Origin: Panaeolus papilionaceus
Taxonomy: Eukaryota > Basidiomycota > Agaricomycetes > Agaricales
Direction: 5' to 3'
Length of the DNA: 64,000 nucleotides
Assembly (NCBI GenBank): GCA_015501605.1
Contig: JADNRZ010000001.1
Span: forward strand, 372,001-436,000
The position numbers and the translations under genes are program-made. Shown here in pieces: positions 12,627-24,432 of the stretch. Every line of letters begins with the position of its first letter. Position 1 is the first letter of the stretch. The notes below the pieces were generated by a model, which was not told the origin of the DNA, did not search any database, and was given only the letters and a program-made list of their open reading frames with translations.

Positions 12627-14039
12627 ATGTTGTTCTTTGGATCTAGTTTCAATCCTGAGACCGACCTCCTAGACTTAACGGGGAAGGTGGTCTTCATTTC
12701 TGGCGCGAAGTGAGTATTCTGCATTGCCTACAATAGTTCATCCCTTATGGTGGGCCATTTGCGTTTTGGACACACTTCCAGTACGGGAATTGGGTTCTAC
12801 ACTGCGAAGCACCTCGCTCGAAAAGGTGCCAAAGTCTACGTCGGTGCACGAACAGAAGCAAAAGGACAAGATGCGATCGAGCGTCTTCATAAAGAGGGAA
12901 TCGGTAGTGGGGAGGTTGTTTATCATGAATGTGACGTAAGCACCCCTCAGCAGACGAAAACTGTGGCTTTGGAGTTCATGAAGCGGGAGGAGAGGCTTGA
13001 TATTTTAGGTGCGTTTGAGCAAACAAGTTGTTCGATCTCGTTGATTTGACTTGGCCGCCATCAGTGAACAATGCTGGGTGGTACGAGCGGTTGTATATAT
13101 TATCCAATTACCGGCTTTATTGACAGATAAACCGGTGTCTCAAAGCACAGACGACTACGAGGGAGCACTAGTTCAAGATGGTAAGTGACTCTATTTTGAC
13201 CGAGCGACGAACTTTCTAACTCTCCTCTTACCTAGACATCACTCGAATGATGATGGTCAAGTGCGTTACAACGACAGCTTCTCTCATTCCCATCAGCTTG
13301 CAGATCACTCACATCAATTCGCCTACGTAGCTACATCAGCGTCTTTGTCTTGACCAACACCCTCTTGCCACTCTTAGAGAAGACCGCCAAGGAGCCCAAT
13401 GCAGACGTCCGTATCATTGCCGTACGTCCTGGCGTTTTTCTTTGCTACACATCTGAACACAACTGACGGCGTATTGTTCCTCGCAGATTTCTTCGGAGGG
13501 CCATACTATGGGCAAAGCCGCAGACCCAGGCATCCGGTTCGATAGTCTCGATGCTTTGAAGAAAACATATGATGAACAGTCGATCCCATACCTTCACAGA
13601 TACTGTGAGTCATCTCCCGACACCCTTGAGGCATTCAAGCTTTAAGCTCAAAAACTCATGGCCACCTTCAGGGGTATCGAAGCTCGCCCTAACTCTGTTC
13701 AGTAACTCCCTTCAACGAAATATTTCCCCAAACATCGTCTGTATATCCCTACACCCAGGGCTCGTTCACACCTCCATCGCTAATCACCTCAGATTCGCTC
13801 GTCTCCTTAACTTCCTCTTATGGATCTTCGCCAAAACGCCAGAGAATGGGTGTTACACCACATTGTTCGCTGCTGCTTCACCTAAGGTAAAAGCTGAGCC
13901 GGAGAAGTACAAGGCGAGGTACCTTGTACCCGATGGTGTTATCCAAGCACCTAACCCGAACGCCCTCAAGCTGGAGCTGCAGGATGAGTTATGGGAGACG
14001 ACTGAGAGGTATCTAGTCGACATTGGGATTAATCAGTAG
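12627..14039 (+). CDS. Short-chain dehydrogenase/reductase (319 aa)
   Basis: Classical SDR fold NAD(P)-dependent oxidoreductase, retinol-dehydrogenase-like group; the substrate cannot be told from sequence. Exons: 12627-12709, 12782-13008, 13065-13077, 13146-13180, 13236-13260, 13331-13421, 13487-13604 and 13672-14039, summing to 960 nt in frame. Visible motifs: cofactor loop GANTGIG (residues 26-32), NNAG at 105-108, then a strand ending IAISS and the catalytic YxxxK as Y197-WVS-K201. The Tyr codon is just before an intron and Lys just after it. The late HPGLVHT is the usual SDR segment after the active site. The third exon is only 13 nt and the following intron needs a CAAAG acceptor; the more obvious acceptor at 13126 would create a stop. 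That junction is the weak point of the model, and a damaged allele remains possible. Confidence 0.8.
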
Positions 14040-17000
14040 AGACATTTCGTATCGATAACTCTACGTCGTCGAGAAGATGTAACTATCTCGGAGACACGAC
14101 GGTCCAAGGGAGCCTCTGCCTTGCTTCATGACCAGGGTTCACCAAGGCGGGATTCAATGGTGGTGCTCCAAAACAAGCGCCCTCATTTCAAGGTCCGCGA
14201 ACTTGGTTGTATTTATAATTTAAAAATGAAATAAGCTTTCCGACCTCTGGATCGAGCTCAACTTGGCACTGTGCAAGATTTTAAGCAATCCAGATCGAAT
14301 CCGACCCTTCAATATAGGCAGGGCTCGTGTTTCAAGTTCGCGTATAGACGTCTGTCTGCCCAGCGGTGCTACATGTGGGGCCATATCACCCTGTCAACTA
14401 AACAAACCCCCTTCGAGCTCGCGTTGACAGCCCTCAATCTCATGATATGGTTCTAAACCCTGCATACCCTGCACCCTGAACTTTTAAAAAATTAGAAACT
14501 CATGCTGATTTGATTCTGATTTGGAGATGACGGCGATTAAATTATACCCCGAAGTTCCTGAATCCATCTAGGTGTAAACAAAATAGGGTCAACTCTTATG
14601 TGCTGGCTACATGTCTGGCCGAGCGTAGATGGCTCGGATGGCCGAATAGGAATACCAGGGCGGGTTAATGATTCAATTGTGAGGGGTCAAACGTTTGAGT
14701 TGGGCAACTTAGGAATCAATAACTTCGCGTGTATCATACATATCCCGTACACTTTTATTGAATACGGGACGTGGGTGGCTCAATAGAGTCGATTCAGAAC
14801 TGAACTGAATGGGTGACGATACATGAATTGATACATAACGTTACCCTGTTCTTGTTCTTCTTTCCCCGGATTCGACCCTTGCGTAGATGGATTTGTGTTT
14901 GGTGTGACTATCAACTTGAAATGATATCAGAGCATCAAGCAAACGCAACGATATGGCAGATTGTCAAGTGCTACAATGTAGCGGAACCGGAGCCGTGAAT
15001 GGAAGGAAGAAGGGAGTCCCAAACAAGGGTTCAATATCACAGCATATTGGAGGCTAAACTGTTTATCCAGTCGTCAGAGTGAATTTCACCATGCCGAATT
15101 GAACTACACGTCAAAAACATCAAAGGTTTGAGGACTCCATGGCATCATAATGCAGTCATACATTTTGGGGTGCGTATTTACTGGATATTAGCATGGGCAT
15201 GGATCGAATCATGAAGAGTAAAATTAGAGAACACATCGATCTGTGTCATCGCTGTGGTGTAGGTTGGGGAACGGACTCCTGTATCAGCCAAGATGATGGC
15301 ACTCTCAGCGCCTGTCACGACGAAAACGCTCACGGCATGTCGCTAGTGCCCCAATTCGAAATTCGAATGCTTCTATCTTCTTTGTTCAGGATACGTACAT
15401 ATACATGCGCCCATCGGCATACAGACGTCTAATGGCGGTAGCGTGTGGACACGATCAGCACGGTAATGTCGTCGTAAATCTTCCTATTCGCCCCGACATA
15501 GCAACCCGAAAGAAAAGAAGAAAAAATCGTAGATACACCAATCCAAATACAAAATCGAACAACACGCCACCTAACACTGGCAGGGAAGGGACTCGCTATA
15601 CAGTCTTGATAGGGTATTGTATTCACAAAGCAGTCATCGGCAGCAAAGCGCAAAAGAAATCGAAGAACGCGTCGCAGAAGTTCCCGCCACCAAGATGTTA
15701 ATTCTGAAGCCGCGGCTTAAACGAATAATAGCGCGACCTGGAAGCGTTGAAAAACTTCGACTGACCAACCACAATATTTCTTCTCATGCAGATAGTCTTC
15801 ACGAAGCTGCCAAAACGGCTACTCAACCGCTCCTGCATCCGGGCGTGGGTCACTGTGGGAGCTGATGCGTGCTGAAAGCCAATGAAAGGAGCAAAAACGC
15901 GCAAGATGAAAAGATGCATGTAGGTGGATGACACTAACTGTTGATCATTGTGTTAGGAAACAGATGTTAGAGACAGAACCTTGATGAGAAGTTTTAGGGT
16001 TCTTATCTCTCTCCATCTGTTTGTGGAGACGTCAAGGTGTGGCGCTGGAGGCGGCATCTGGCGGCGGGAGGACGACTTTGGGAGAAGAGCAAGACCCTTA
16101 TGAGAACTACAGACGCAGACTACGAGATGCAAACGTTGGGCTTTCTTCATAAAGAGATGTCCATCGAGAGCAGTAGGTTGGTAGAGTAACAAAAAACATC
16201 GGATTCTCCCAACAGAAGGGGACTAGGTCCAATCCAAGACGAGTTCAGATTATCGGATGGGTCGACGAGTACGCACTCAGGATGTGGTAGGACAATGGAG
16301 CTTGGAATCTTCGGCCGATCGTAGCCGTGTACCATTCTTGTCGAACATTTCCTGAGGGTACCCATAGCTGAGTCATGAATATCCCAGTTTTGCCCCGCTT
16401 CACTGCGTAGGGTTGTGTGTGTAGCTAGACGTAGCTCCACTCAGGTACCAGTGACCATCCGCAGGTACCTCGCTCAAGCCTCGCTGTAGGAAGATTGACT
16501 GATCATCTCGGCCATCCAAAGAATACCGGCACATCAGTAAGTCAACTAGAATCCCAGTCGACATCCAATCACTGGTTGCAACGAGGGAAAGCTTAAATAA
16601 AAGCACCGTATTTCTGCCAGGAGAGACAAAACAGAGCCATGCAGCGTCCTATCAGCCCAGATCCAGAGAGCTTTGAGAGAAATATCTGCAAGATACGTCA
16701 ACCATACCCCCTTCTAAGCTTCATTTGAGGTGAAGGAGGTGGCAGTCGGATGCGATCGCGTGGCGTCGTGGTGAACCGGTTCGCCCTAACCCATTTTGGA
16801 TAGCCGGAGGCCGAGTTTGTTCTTGATTGGCAAACAGTGCCAGGACCCCAGAACGCTGCAACAAGTGAATGTTGCCTGGTCGGCACCGAAACAAATCAGG
16901 AGCCCCAGTTTTTTCATTCCACAGAAGAGAAGGCGGGATACGCAGCGTAAGAGGGGGTGGCGGCAGTGTAGGGCAATCCATATGGCAGAAGAACTTGGAA

Positions 17001-17641
17001 GTCGTGTAGCCTGTAAGACAGACAGCTGATTAGATCGTCGAAAACCTGATAGTGGGGAGATTTCCTAGCGAAGATTTGAAGGGGAGGTCTCGAAATGGGA
17101 ATGAGCAGGATTGCAACATCTGCTACCCCGCAATCAGAAGGTGCCAAAAGAACAGTTGAAGCGTGGCTTATTAGCGACCGGTGCGGGGAAAAGGTCCAAG
17201 TCACTATCAAACACCCCCCGGCAAGAGCTGTGTGAGCCTTTAGGTGTATATGATCATCGAATTTGAAAGCATGGGTCCTACGTTCTGAGCCAACCAAATC
17301 GCGCCAAGCAGCAGTTGAGGTGAGAGAAAGAATGTTGAGGAAACACATGTTTCCGGTTTTCGGTGGGGGGTACTCAAATGCGGAATTCCATAGACCTCGT
17401 TCACTGCTCCAGCCTGTCCCGAAAGCCCGCTTATGAAAGAGTGCGTGTTGAGAGTGAAAATGAAATGTGGGGTCTGAATTCGGGAATGCGGGGTAGGCTG
17501 TGCCAAGTATATTGACATTACCCAACCAAAACCGCAGCTGAGAAAGACAATTCATGTCGACAGAGTTTCCGAATGTCACGGCAGGGGGGTTCACGTTGGA
17601 GCTCTGCGAGTAGCGACATTTGAATGTAAGATGTCCTGGAT
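14040..17641. other. Unresolved region, possible decayed minus-strand coding pieces
   Basis: No complete gene is supported. 14040-15900 appears empty. Minus-strand open frames at 16147-16440, 16400-16606 and 16914-17594 have protein-like composition and could be exons or remains of the damaged gene at 17642-18421, but I could not join them in a consistent frame. Confidence 0.35.
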
Positions 17642-18421
17642 GTCAGAATTGCTGTGTTGTTATTCCTTTCCAACTGCAAAGGCACGTACCAAACCGACGA
17701 GTTTCCTCTTGTGTCCACGTCCAGAATAACACATCTGTCATCAACTCTCCCAGATCCTGAAATTCCCTACAAGATGCGAGCTGATGGCTGACGAACTGGG
17801 AAGCATTTGCCCAACCTATTGTGAAAATATCTAGTTAATCTTGAAAAGTCTCCGTATGGGATTTAGAATCGCCCACTTATCACCGAATGCGTTGACATTC
17901 TTATCCACATCATGCTTCCTAATGCTAATTGCTGAGATTGGTCGATTTAAGTAGACAGTCAAATAACTGAGGGTACCAAAGTTGGAAGAAGGCTACTATC
18001 GATAAAAGAAGCTTTCATATTTACCACACAGATGAAGCGATAATACGGTGGTATTATGAGGACTTTTAGACGGAAAAGACTCACTTTGTAGACCACTTCA
18101 CCTGCTTCATGGAAGCCTGAAGGCCCAATCCTAACGTCTATCACATACATCGCGTCATTACTAGGGTTTGCGAGAGGCCCAAGATCCGTCCGACGTGAGA
18201 TGAAAAACGCTTCGACTTGACTAGTGCTGTATTGACCAGGGTGAGAACGAGACCCCTGATACACAGTGGCGAGAAGGAACTATGTATTCTCTCTTGTGGA
18301 CAGAAGAGACAGTATCACGTCCGTCCGTTGTTTGCGTAGGGAGGTGAAATTAAGCTGACGTGTTCAAGCTGACCTTGCCACCCTCTGAGCCGTCGAACCG
18401 AAATAGCCAGTCGCACTCCAG
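17642..18421 (-). pseudogene. Unidentified gene with missing start codon and frameshift
   Basis: Two exons read cleanly on the minus strand: 18421-18374 (16 codons including DWLFRFDGSEGGK) and 18279-18085 (65 codons, including VDVR-like and EAGEVVYK segments), joined in phase 0 by GT-AG splicing. A third segment from 17822 continues in phase 0 (ending FRIWES), hits TGA at about 17746, and protein-like sequence resumes at once one base later in another frame (DDRCVILDVDTRGNSSVWY). No ATG precedes the first exon; the frame opens with CTGGAG directly after AAC, which is one base short of AACATGGAG. A TATA-like CTATAAAGG lies near 18567-18575. I read this as a recently damaged gene, or a gene with sequence errors. 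The family is not recognised. Confidence 0.4.
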
Positions 18422-18930
18422 TTATATCAACCACTCCAGCTACCCACAAACACCCACAAAAAATGTCTGAATCAGAAGCGGGACAAAAGCCTGTGATGGC
18501 ACTAAGAGCGACAGAAAGAGAGAACGAGGGAGAAAGAAGAATGAAAGTTTCCGTCGACGTCGTCCTTTATAGCCTTGCGCTTGGGAGGGTGCCTCCCAGC
18601 ACCTGACCTGGTTTGACCACAGGTGATCACGGTAACTGATCACCTGTGCAACGGTTACCCATCTGCACAAGTCATGAGCTCGGACATGGGACTTGATATG
18701 TATTGAATTTGGTGCTCAGCAGGTCAAATGCACCGCGCCCGAGTTCCGAGAAAATTGGCTTCATTAAACGAAATGGTGTTGACACCAAGCGGTGCATGGT
18801 AATATTATGTTCAGGGTCAGAGGATAAGTATTCTTAGACTCTGCATTTCCTGTCGAAATGACTGTCAGTCAGCATAATGAAGAAATCTGTTTATACTCAC
18901 CACTATTTCTCACTTCATACGGATGTAACT

Positions 18931-19254
18931 CTACAGGAGGATAGTCGCGGAAGTCAAGAGGATTCCGATTGTGTTGAGGGGGCTATAGCCTTGGAAACAA
19001 ACAATACCATCGTCGTCTGAAGCGACGACCAATTTTAGGCTGGCGCTCTCAGCTTTTTCACTTCCAAACCCATTCAATTGCTTTCGACCTTGACTATCTA
19101 TAATCGCACTTGCCCCTCCCAAGTATATTATTGTGTTCATCGTATTCTCATTGGATGGACGATCTCCAAAAGTACCCACAGATTCTGATGCAATATTTTT
19201 TATTCCGTAAATCGAAGAAGTCTTAGCAACTGCCTTTGGGTATAGTACTCTCAA
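18931..19254 (-). CDS. Unidentified reading frame, about 107 aa
   Basis: A minus-strand open frame without an ATG at its head; it continues upstream through a hydrophobic stretch (about 19257-19310) that could be a membrane segment, and ends with another short hydrophobic segment. Composition is protein-like but no domain is recognised. It could be the last exon of an unannotated gene or chance. It lies just downstream of the Ser-rich gene that ends at 19388, but I found no phase-compatible splice joining them. Confidence 0.2.
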   Translation of the reverse strand: MRVLYPKAVAKTSSIYGIKNIASESVGTFGDRPSNENTMNTIIYLGGASAIIDSQGRKQLNGFGSEKAESASLKLVVASDDDGIVCFQGYSPLNTIGILLTSATILL

Positions 19255-19387
19255 GAGTGGAAAATGAATAATGATGATGCTAATAAGTACTGAGAAGAAG
19301 AGAAGAAAAATCCGTTGTCTGTCTACAAAGTAAGTAGTCCATCTGACACTACCCTTCCCATATCCCCCATATCACCCGAAAACATGG

Positions 19388-20320
19388 TCATACCTTCCAT
19401 CTGTGAAACGATGGCTGAGATGAAGCCCGCGAGGGCTCATCCATCGAAATCCCGTCTACCCGAGGTCGAGGTCCAGGACCCAAATAGCGGTGCGCCATAT
19501 CGTCAATGCGGTTCCAATAAGCCACAGAGGGGTCGACGTTCACTAGCACATTGGGCGTTGAGTGTGATCGTACATGGGACGCCGCACCAGTGTTAGAAAT
19601 GGACCTGGCCATTATCGTTGGTTGACCGAATGCGTGGCGATGAGCTGGAACCTGGTATCGGCACTGTGCTGAAGCTGAGCTTGTGCTTGGACTGGGATTC
19701 GCAGAGCTCATCGCCATTGTGTTTATGGGCATGGAGACGCAGTGGTGGTTTCTCGATGCTGTTACGATGGGTAGAGAAGGTAGGGGTCGAATATGTCGAA
19801 AAGAGCTTGAGGAGCACGAGATCTGATTAGCGCTTATATTGCTCGTGTACCCACTTTGGTTTGTGTTGGTCGAAGACAGAGTGCTTGTGCTTGTTGTACC
19901 GGGAGTCGACCCGTAGAAATCTGAGCGCTCGTCGTCGAGTTCTAGGCTCTCTTTGTCGCTGGCAGTGCTGGGAGTGTAAGGGTTACCATCACGATGTGAT
20001 GGATTCAGAATCTGCCCACAGTTGCTCGTGCTGTGATGTTGTGCGCTTTGTGCACTGGCAGTAGACGAACGAATCCAGTACTTTAGATCCCCTCGAATGT
20101 GAGATAGGGTTGGGTCGGTTTGTTGACAGTGTATTATCGTAACCATGGCCTCTATCTCCTCATCGGGAATGGCCTTCACAGAAGTGTACGATTGCATCAA
20201 ATGCAGAATAAGCTCGCGGATTGCCTCTTTTGACATAGATTCTGGAACTAAGGTGTCACTGGGACCTTGATCAGATGTTTGAACAGCGTCAGATTGTGCA
20301 TGAACGGGCCTCGAGTTCAT
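19388..20320 (-). CDS. Ser/Thr-rich protein of unknown function (310 aa)
   Basis: Single-exon reading frame starting at the ATG at 20320; an open frame continues upstream to 20641 but a TATA-like sequence (TATATAA, about 20387-20393 on the minus strand) places transcription start downstream of that. Residues about 30-95 look ordered (SKEAIRELILHLMQSY, then an acidic helix and DLKYWIRS), while the rest is Ser/Thr/Asn/Pro rich and probably disordered. No membrane segment or catalytic motif is visible and no family is recognised. A GTATGA donor-like sequence overlaps the last codons, so an extra 3' exon cannot be excluded. Confidence 0.55.
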   Translation of the reverse strand: MNSRPVHAQSDAVQTSDQGPSDTLVPESMSKEAIRELILHLMQSYTSVKAIPDEEIEAMVTIIHCQQTDPTLSHIRGDLKYWIRSSTASAQSAQHHSTSNCGQILNPSHRDGNPYTPSTASDKESLELDDERSDFYGSTPGTTSTSTLSSTNTNQSGYTSNISANQISCSSSSFRHIRPLPSLPIVTASRNHHCVSMPINTMAMSSANPSPSTSSASAQCRYQVPAHRHAFGQPTIMARSISNTGAASHVRSHSTPNVLVNVDPSVAYWNRIDDMAHRYLGPGPRPRVDGISMDEPSRASSQPSFHRWKV

Positions 20321-20386
20321 GATAGTAGTTGGGTAGCAGAAGTTGACGTGGAAAGTTGGGGAAAACAGAGTTGAATGATGGGCGCT

Positions 20387-20393
20387 TATATAC
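20387..20393 (-). promoter_or_regulatory. TATA-like box upstream of the Ser-rich gene
   Basis: TATATAA on the minus strand, about 70 bp upstream of the ATG at 20320. It supports choosing the internal Met rather than the longer open frame. Confidence 0.4.
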
Positions 20394-21004
20394 CCAGCAC
20401 AACCTATGCTTCGATACAGCAACAATGAGGTACGAGCTCGCATGGCATCATTATTGAATAGCCAGTTTATACATAAAGATTCTAAAAAAGGCCTATTACT
20501 CTTTGCAATGCAGTTGTCGAATGCAAGCATTTGACTCCTGTTGTACAGCAATGTCAGGCATTGTGCATTGGGGTATTTAGACTTAGGGACATACGTCGAG
20601 GTAACCTTGACATCAGTACTTCTTTTTTGTTTGCGCAACACAGCATTTGATCAAAGAGACTCCATATTTACTGTATTTTATGGTAAGGGAATTTTGAGAG
20701 CCGGTCAAGTGGGGAATTGGTAGAGGACAGAGACGTATTCATTCGAGGTAAGTCCTGGTCATTCAAATTTATTCAAGTTCTAGATGATGCACATGTGTAT
20801 AATCACAGTCAAGAGAAAATTTACAACAAAGCACTCCTGTAGTCAACTCTACACCGTGTGGATGTTATCACAGATAGAAAAGTCAATAAATATTTCAAGA
20901 ACCATGTCATGGCGCTGTATACCAGGAGAGACAAGAAAATATGCGTCTGCTCAACTCGAGCCGTCTCCTGAAGGGGTTACTTGTGTAGGTTGTCCCTGCT
21001 CCGT

Positions 21005-21929
21005 CTACAAACTACCGAAACCAGTCATATAGCGTTCTACCATCTCCTGATATGCGGGGTTCGAATCGAGGTCGTCCACAGGGAAACTCTCCAAGGCAAA
21101 CTCACCGAACAGTTCGTCTGATGACTCCGATCCTGCGTCGAAGGGAGTGGCTGGATCGTCTTGGTTCTGACCGTCACCGTGATTTGGGCTTGCTTCTGCT
21201 GCTATCGTGTCTATTGTTTCGAGCTGCGCAGCGTTACCAGGATGATTTGGGTCGAACACAGGGAGACCTGCTTCTGGCGGAGTGGTCACAACGAAAGATG
21301 ATGCGGGCGTCTGTTCTGATGTGGGGGGAGTCGTGCTAGGTCCGTGGAGTACCGAATAGTATTGAGGACCAGGAAGCATTCCCATACTCGCAAAAGCGTT
21401 GTAGTTGTCTTCTGAGAGCTGAAACGCAATCATCCACGTGGCCTTCTCCTCTGATGTCGGGTTATTCTTGCGTTTGGTGGGCAGTGATTTAGGCTTTTTC
21501 TCAGCCTCCTGAGGAGCGAGGATTGGAGTGGGCGGGCAATTCTCTGATGAACCTGGATCATCAAGGGAAACAACCCTTGGGGTCCCCATGTGAGTTGAGA
21601 TCACATGGTGTCCCAGCTCGGAAAACCTCACGGCCACCCGGTTGCCCACCTCGGAATTTCTTTTTCTTTCGAAATAGCAAGGAGATCGAAAGATCCCCCA
21701 CTGGCACAAAACGTTGCGCCATTTGCTCGTTGTAGAGTCGCGGTACACGTCGGTGAAGGCGTGTAGGGGACACCTTGTAAGGTACCTCTCAATGTTACGC
21801 AACATAATTACGCACTCACCATCGTTGGTCAGAGTCTTTGGGAACACCCGTGTGTCGTTGCGGAACGTTCGTGTCATCACACGGCCACTCACACCGAATA
21901 TAATGGTAATTGTCACCACTGCCAGTCAT
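21005..21929 (-). CDS. Unknown protein with Cys/His-containing N-terminal region (292 aa)
   Basis: Two exons, 21929-21820 and 21773-21005, joined by a 46-nt GT-AG intron; total 879 nt in frame, ATG in good context (AAGATG). The N-terminal 90 residues contain spaced Cys/His (RCEWPC, H, CPLH, LCQW, C, HH), which might bind metal, but the spacing does not match a finger I know. The middle has a basic KKPKSLPTKRK segment, a possible nuclear localisation signal. The C-terminal 130 residues are Pro/Thr rich and then acidic (DAGSESSDELFGEF), as in activation regions. A transcription-related role is therefore a guess only. The gene lies divergently about 760 bp from the RUS gene. Confidence 0.6.
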
Positions 21930-22689
21930 CTTGTTGAGTACCGTTGTACATTGACGAAGCGCCAGAGGTAGAGTGGGTGGCATATTGATAAGGAACAGGT
22001 GCAGCACGCACCCCACCCGGCTCCATACTGATTCGCAAGGGGTTGGTTGAAGCCGTGACTGGAATAGATCAATGAGATGTGCTTAGAATCAAAAGCATTA
22101 GAAATGACTAACTCCATTTTTGGTATAGGTATTGGTTGCAAGGGATGAACTTAGTGAGTGGGGAAGTATGGGGACAAATCCGGGGGTCTTTTGGGATGGA
22201 GTGTACAGAGAGCACTCGTATTTGTACGCGCACTTTTGTCTTTGATTCTGCCAGACCATTTCAGACAACACACACCAACAACGCAAGATTTATGTTCGAA
22301 CAATGGCATTCACTGCCCCAAGCTTGTTTGTGGCTCTTGACGAGAAAGAGCTGCCCTCAATTATGGAAGCACTCAATGTGCACATATGTTGATACAAATA
22401 GCAGGTTATTCGTTGAGAGGACTCGGAATTGACACGAAGGAGAAAGAACAATGTTGTGGAGGCAGTCTCAAAGCACGAGCGGCTCGCAGTCGGTTATTGT
22501 CGATCTCGGCACGCTGTTGTCCGGCCGACCCGGACAACGGCTTGACAACATACCCACTCTTATTTGTCACTCACAAACACAGTCATCATGGCGTTCAACG
22601 GCGATGACCACGATGTTCGATTTGCCGGCGACTTGCAGTCCAACGAGCATCAAATTTGGTCTCCAACAACAGTTTTATTTGAATTATAA

Positions 22690-24432
22690 ATGAATTCAAC
22701 AGTTATCGAGGAAAAAGACAACCTGGGCCGCGTCCGCAGATGGCATGTTACACTCCAAGGCAGAAGACAGGTGCGTGTCGGTTAGCACTTCTGGGTAGCT
22801 GGTTCACTCAGAGGTCATAGTAGAGCAATGAGTCGGAGGAGTTGACTGGTGCTCAAGACAAGTTGCAAGGCTTTCAGGACCTTCTGTCCAACATGTTCTT
22901 ACCTGTGGGATACCCACACACGGTTTCTCCTGGTGAGTTCAAACGACTTTAAACCAGTCAAAACATCTCTGAGAGTCGCATTAAATGGCAGATTACATGC
23001 GGTTGGCCATCTTCTCATTCCCAGTTTTTGTCATCCTGACCTTCAGCATCCAGATACCAAATTCTAAATGCGTTGCAGGCATTCTGCAACTCATTAGCAG
23101 GTCTCATTTCATCGCGCGCTATTTTGCAGGGTAAGTTTGAGCTACAATGTCACATTTTATGGAACACTATATGGAATGGTCCTTCAGGATTTGGCGTTGG
23201 CAACCCCAATGCAACACCTACGGCGGCACTGCTCTTGAGTATCTTTCAGGACGTCTCTAGCCGTATTACTAGTAAGTATCCACGGCCAAGAAATAAAATT
23301 CCGTAATAACTAAGTTTTACCAGCTATTTTATCGGCCTACATCCTTGGATCCTCTTTACATCCAGAGGCCAAAACTTACCGCATCCTGGCAGACGTTTTG
23401 AATGATGTTGCAGTTATACTCGACACCATCTCCCCCCTGTTAGTGAGCACTGGCGTACCAGGCCTCCGGATTACTGCCTTGTGCATCAGTGCAGCGTTCA
23501 AGTCTCTATGCGGCATCGCTGCGGGATCTAAATCAGCCATAAGTCTTCACTTCTCTACACCTGTAACCGGAAAGGGCGATATTGGTGATCTCAATGCAAA
23601 AGATGCCAGCAAAGAAACCGTGTTGGCCCTATTCGGCATGCTTGTAAGCTGATATTATAGGATCTTTTCGTTACCTGCTAATATGATATCCGCATAGCTA
23701 GGCACAGTTCTCGTCCCGCGACTTACGACACCTTGGTTGACTTGGTCATCTTTACTCATTCTCGTTGGACTTCACCTTACCATCAATTACTATGGTGTTA
23801 GGGGTCTGGTACTTCGAACATTCAACCGCCAACGTTTGACCCTTGCGTGGATGATGTATCGTTCCAAATCTTCCATCAGCGCCTGTCCCAGTCCTTCCCA
23901 GGTTTCAAAAATGGAAGGGATCTTCTGTAAAGCTGACACGATAAGATCCTTGACACATGGTTCTGTCATTGGTCGCTGTTCAATTGGCTCTGCATTATCC
24001 CGGGTCTTGGAGCAACCGCTTCCATCCGACTTGCTGGACTTATTCAGAGAAGAACGATTTTTACTCTGGTTTGATCCTCGCTCCCTCCATACTTCTAATG
24101 GTCACCCCAACATTATGGCACAGCCCTTTGTCCACATTTTCTTCAAGGATAAATACACACAGGAAGATCAGCTCAAATCGTGGATTCTAGGAACGGAAAT
24201 TTGCTGCTTCCTTGCAAGCAATGATTATGATGAGAAGAACGTCGAGGTGCATGCGCTAACCGTTATCCGGCGATGTTGGGATGTGGTCCAAGGTAGGTAT
24301 CCCGAATTTTTACGCTCATCACAAACCGTGGGTTGGAATAGAGAGGGTGCTTTGACTGCGACGTCTCCTTCAGTCATTATTACGGTCGCGGATCTTGTTG
24401 GGTCAGCCCATGAAACGAAGAAGACGAGGTGA
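22690..24432 (+). CDS. RUS (root UV-B sensitive)/DUF647 family protein (471 aa)
   Basis: Seven exons: 22690-22770, 22824-22932, 22992-23001, 23054-23130, 23188-23271, 23324-23643 and 23698-24432; 1416 nt with all phases matching. Family hallmarks are in order: EKDNLGRVRRW near the start, FLPVGYPHTVSPDYM, GVGNPNATPTAAL, a membrane-like segment after SAYILGS, a long middle region with the AKDASKETVLALFGML segment, and a C-terminal YPEFL...GWN. The family is known from plants (RUS1/RUS2, vitamin B6 and light signalling); its fungal role is not established, and it is probably membrane associated. Exon 3 is only 10 nt. An upstream ATG at 22588 opens a 33-codon frame ending just before the chosen ATG and may be a uORF. 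Confidence 0.85.

Noticed and set aside
16914..17594. 226-codon minus-strand frame
   Set aside because: Open but with two other long frames overlapping the same strand; it does not join the upstream exons of the damaged gene in phase and shows no recognisable family, so not called as a gene.
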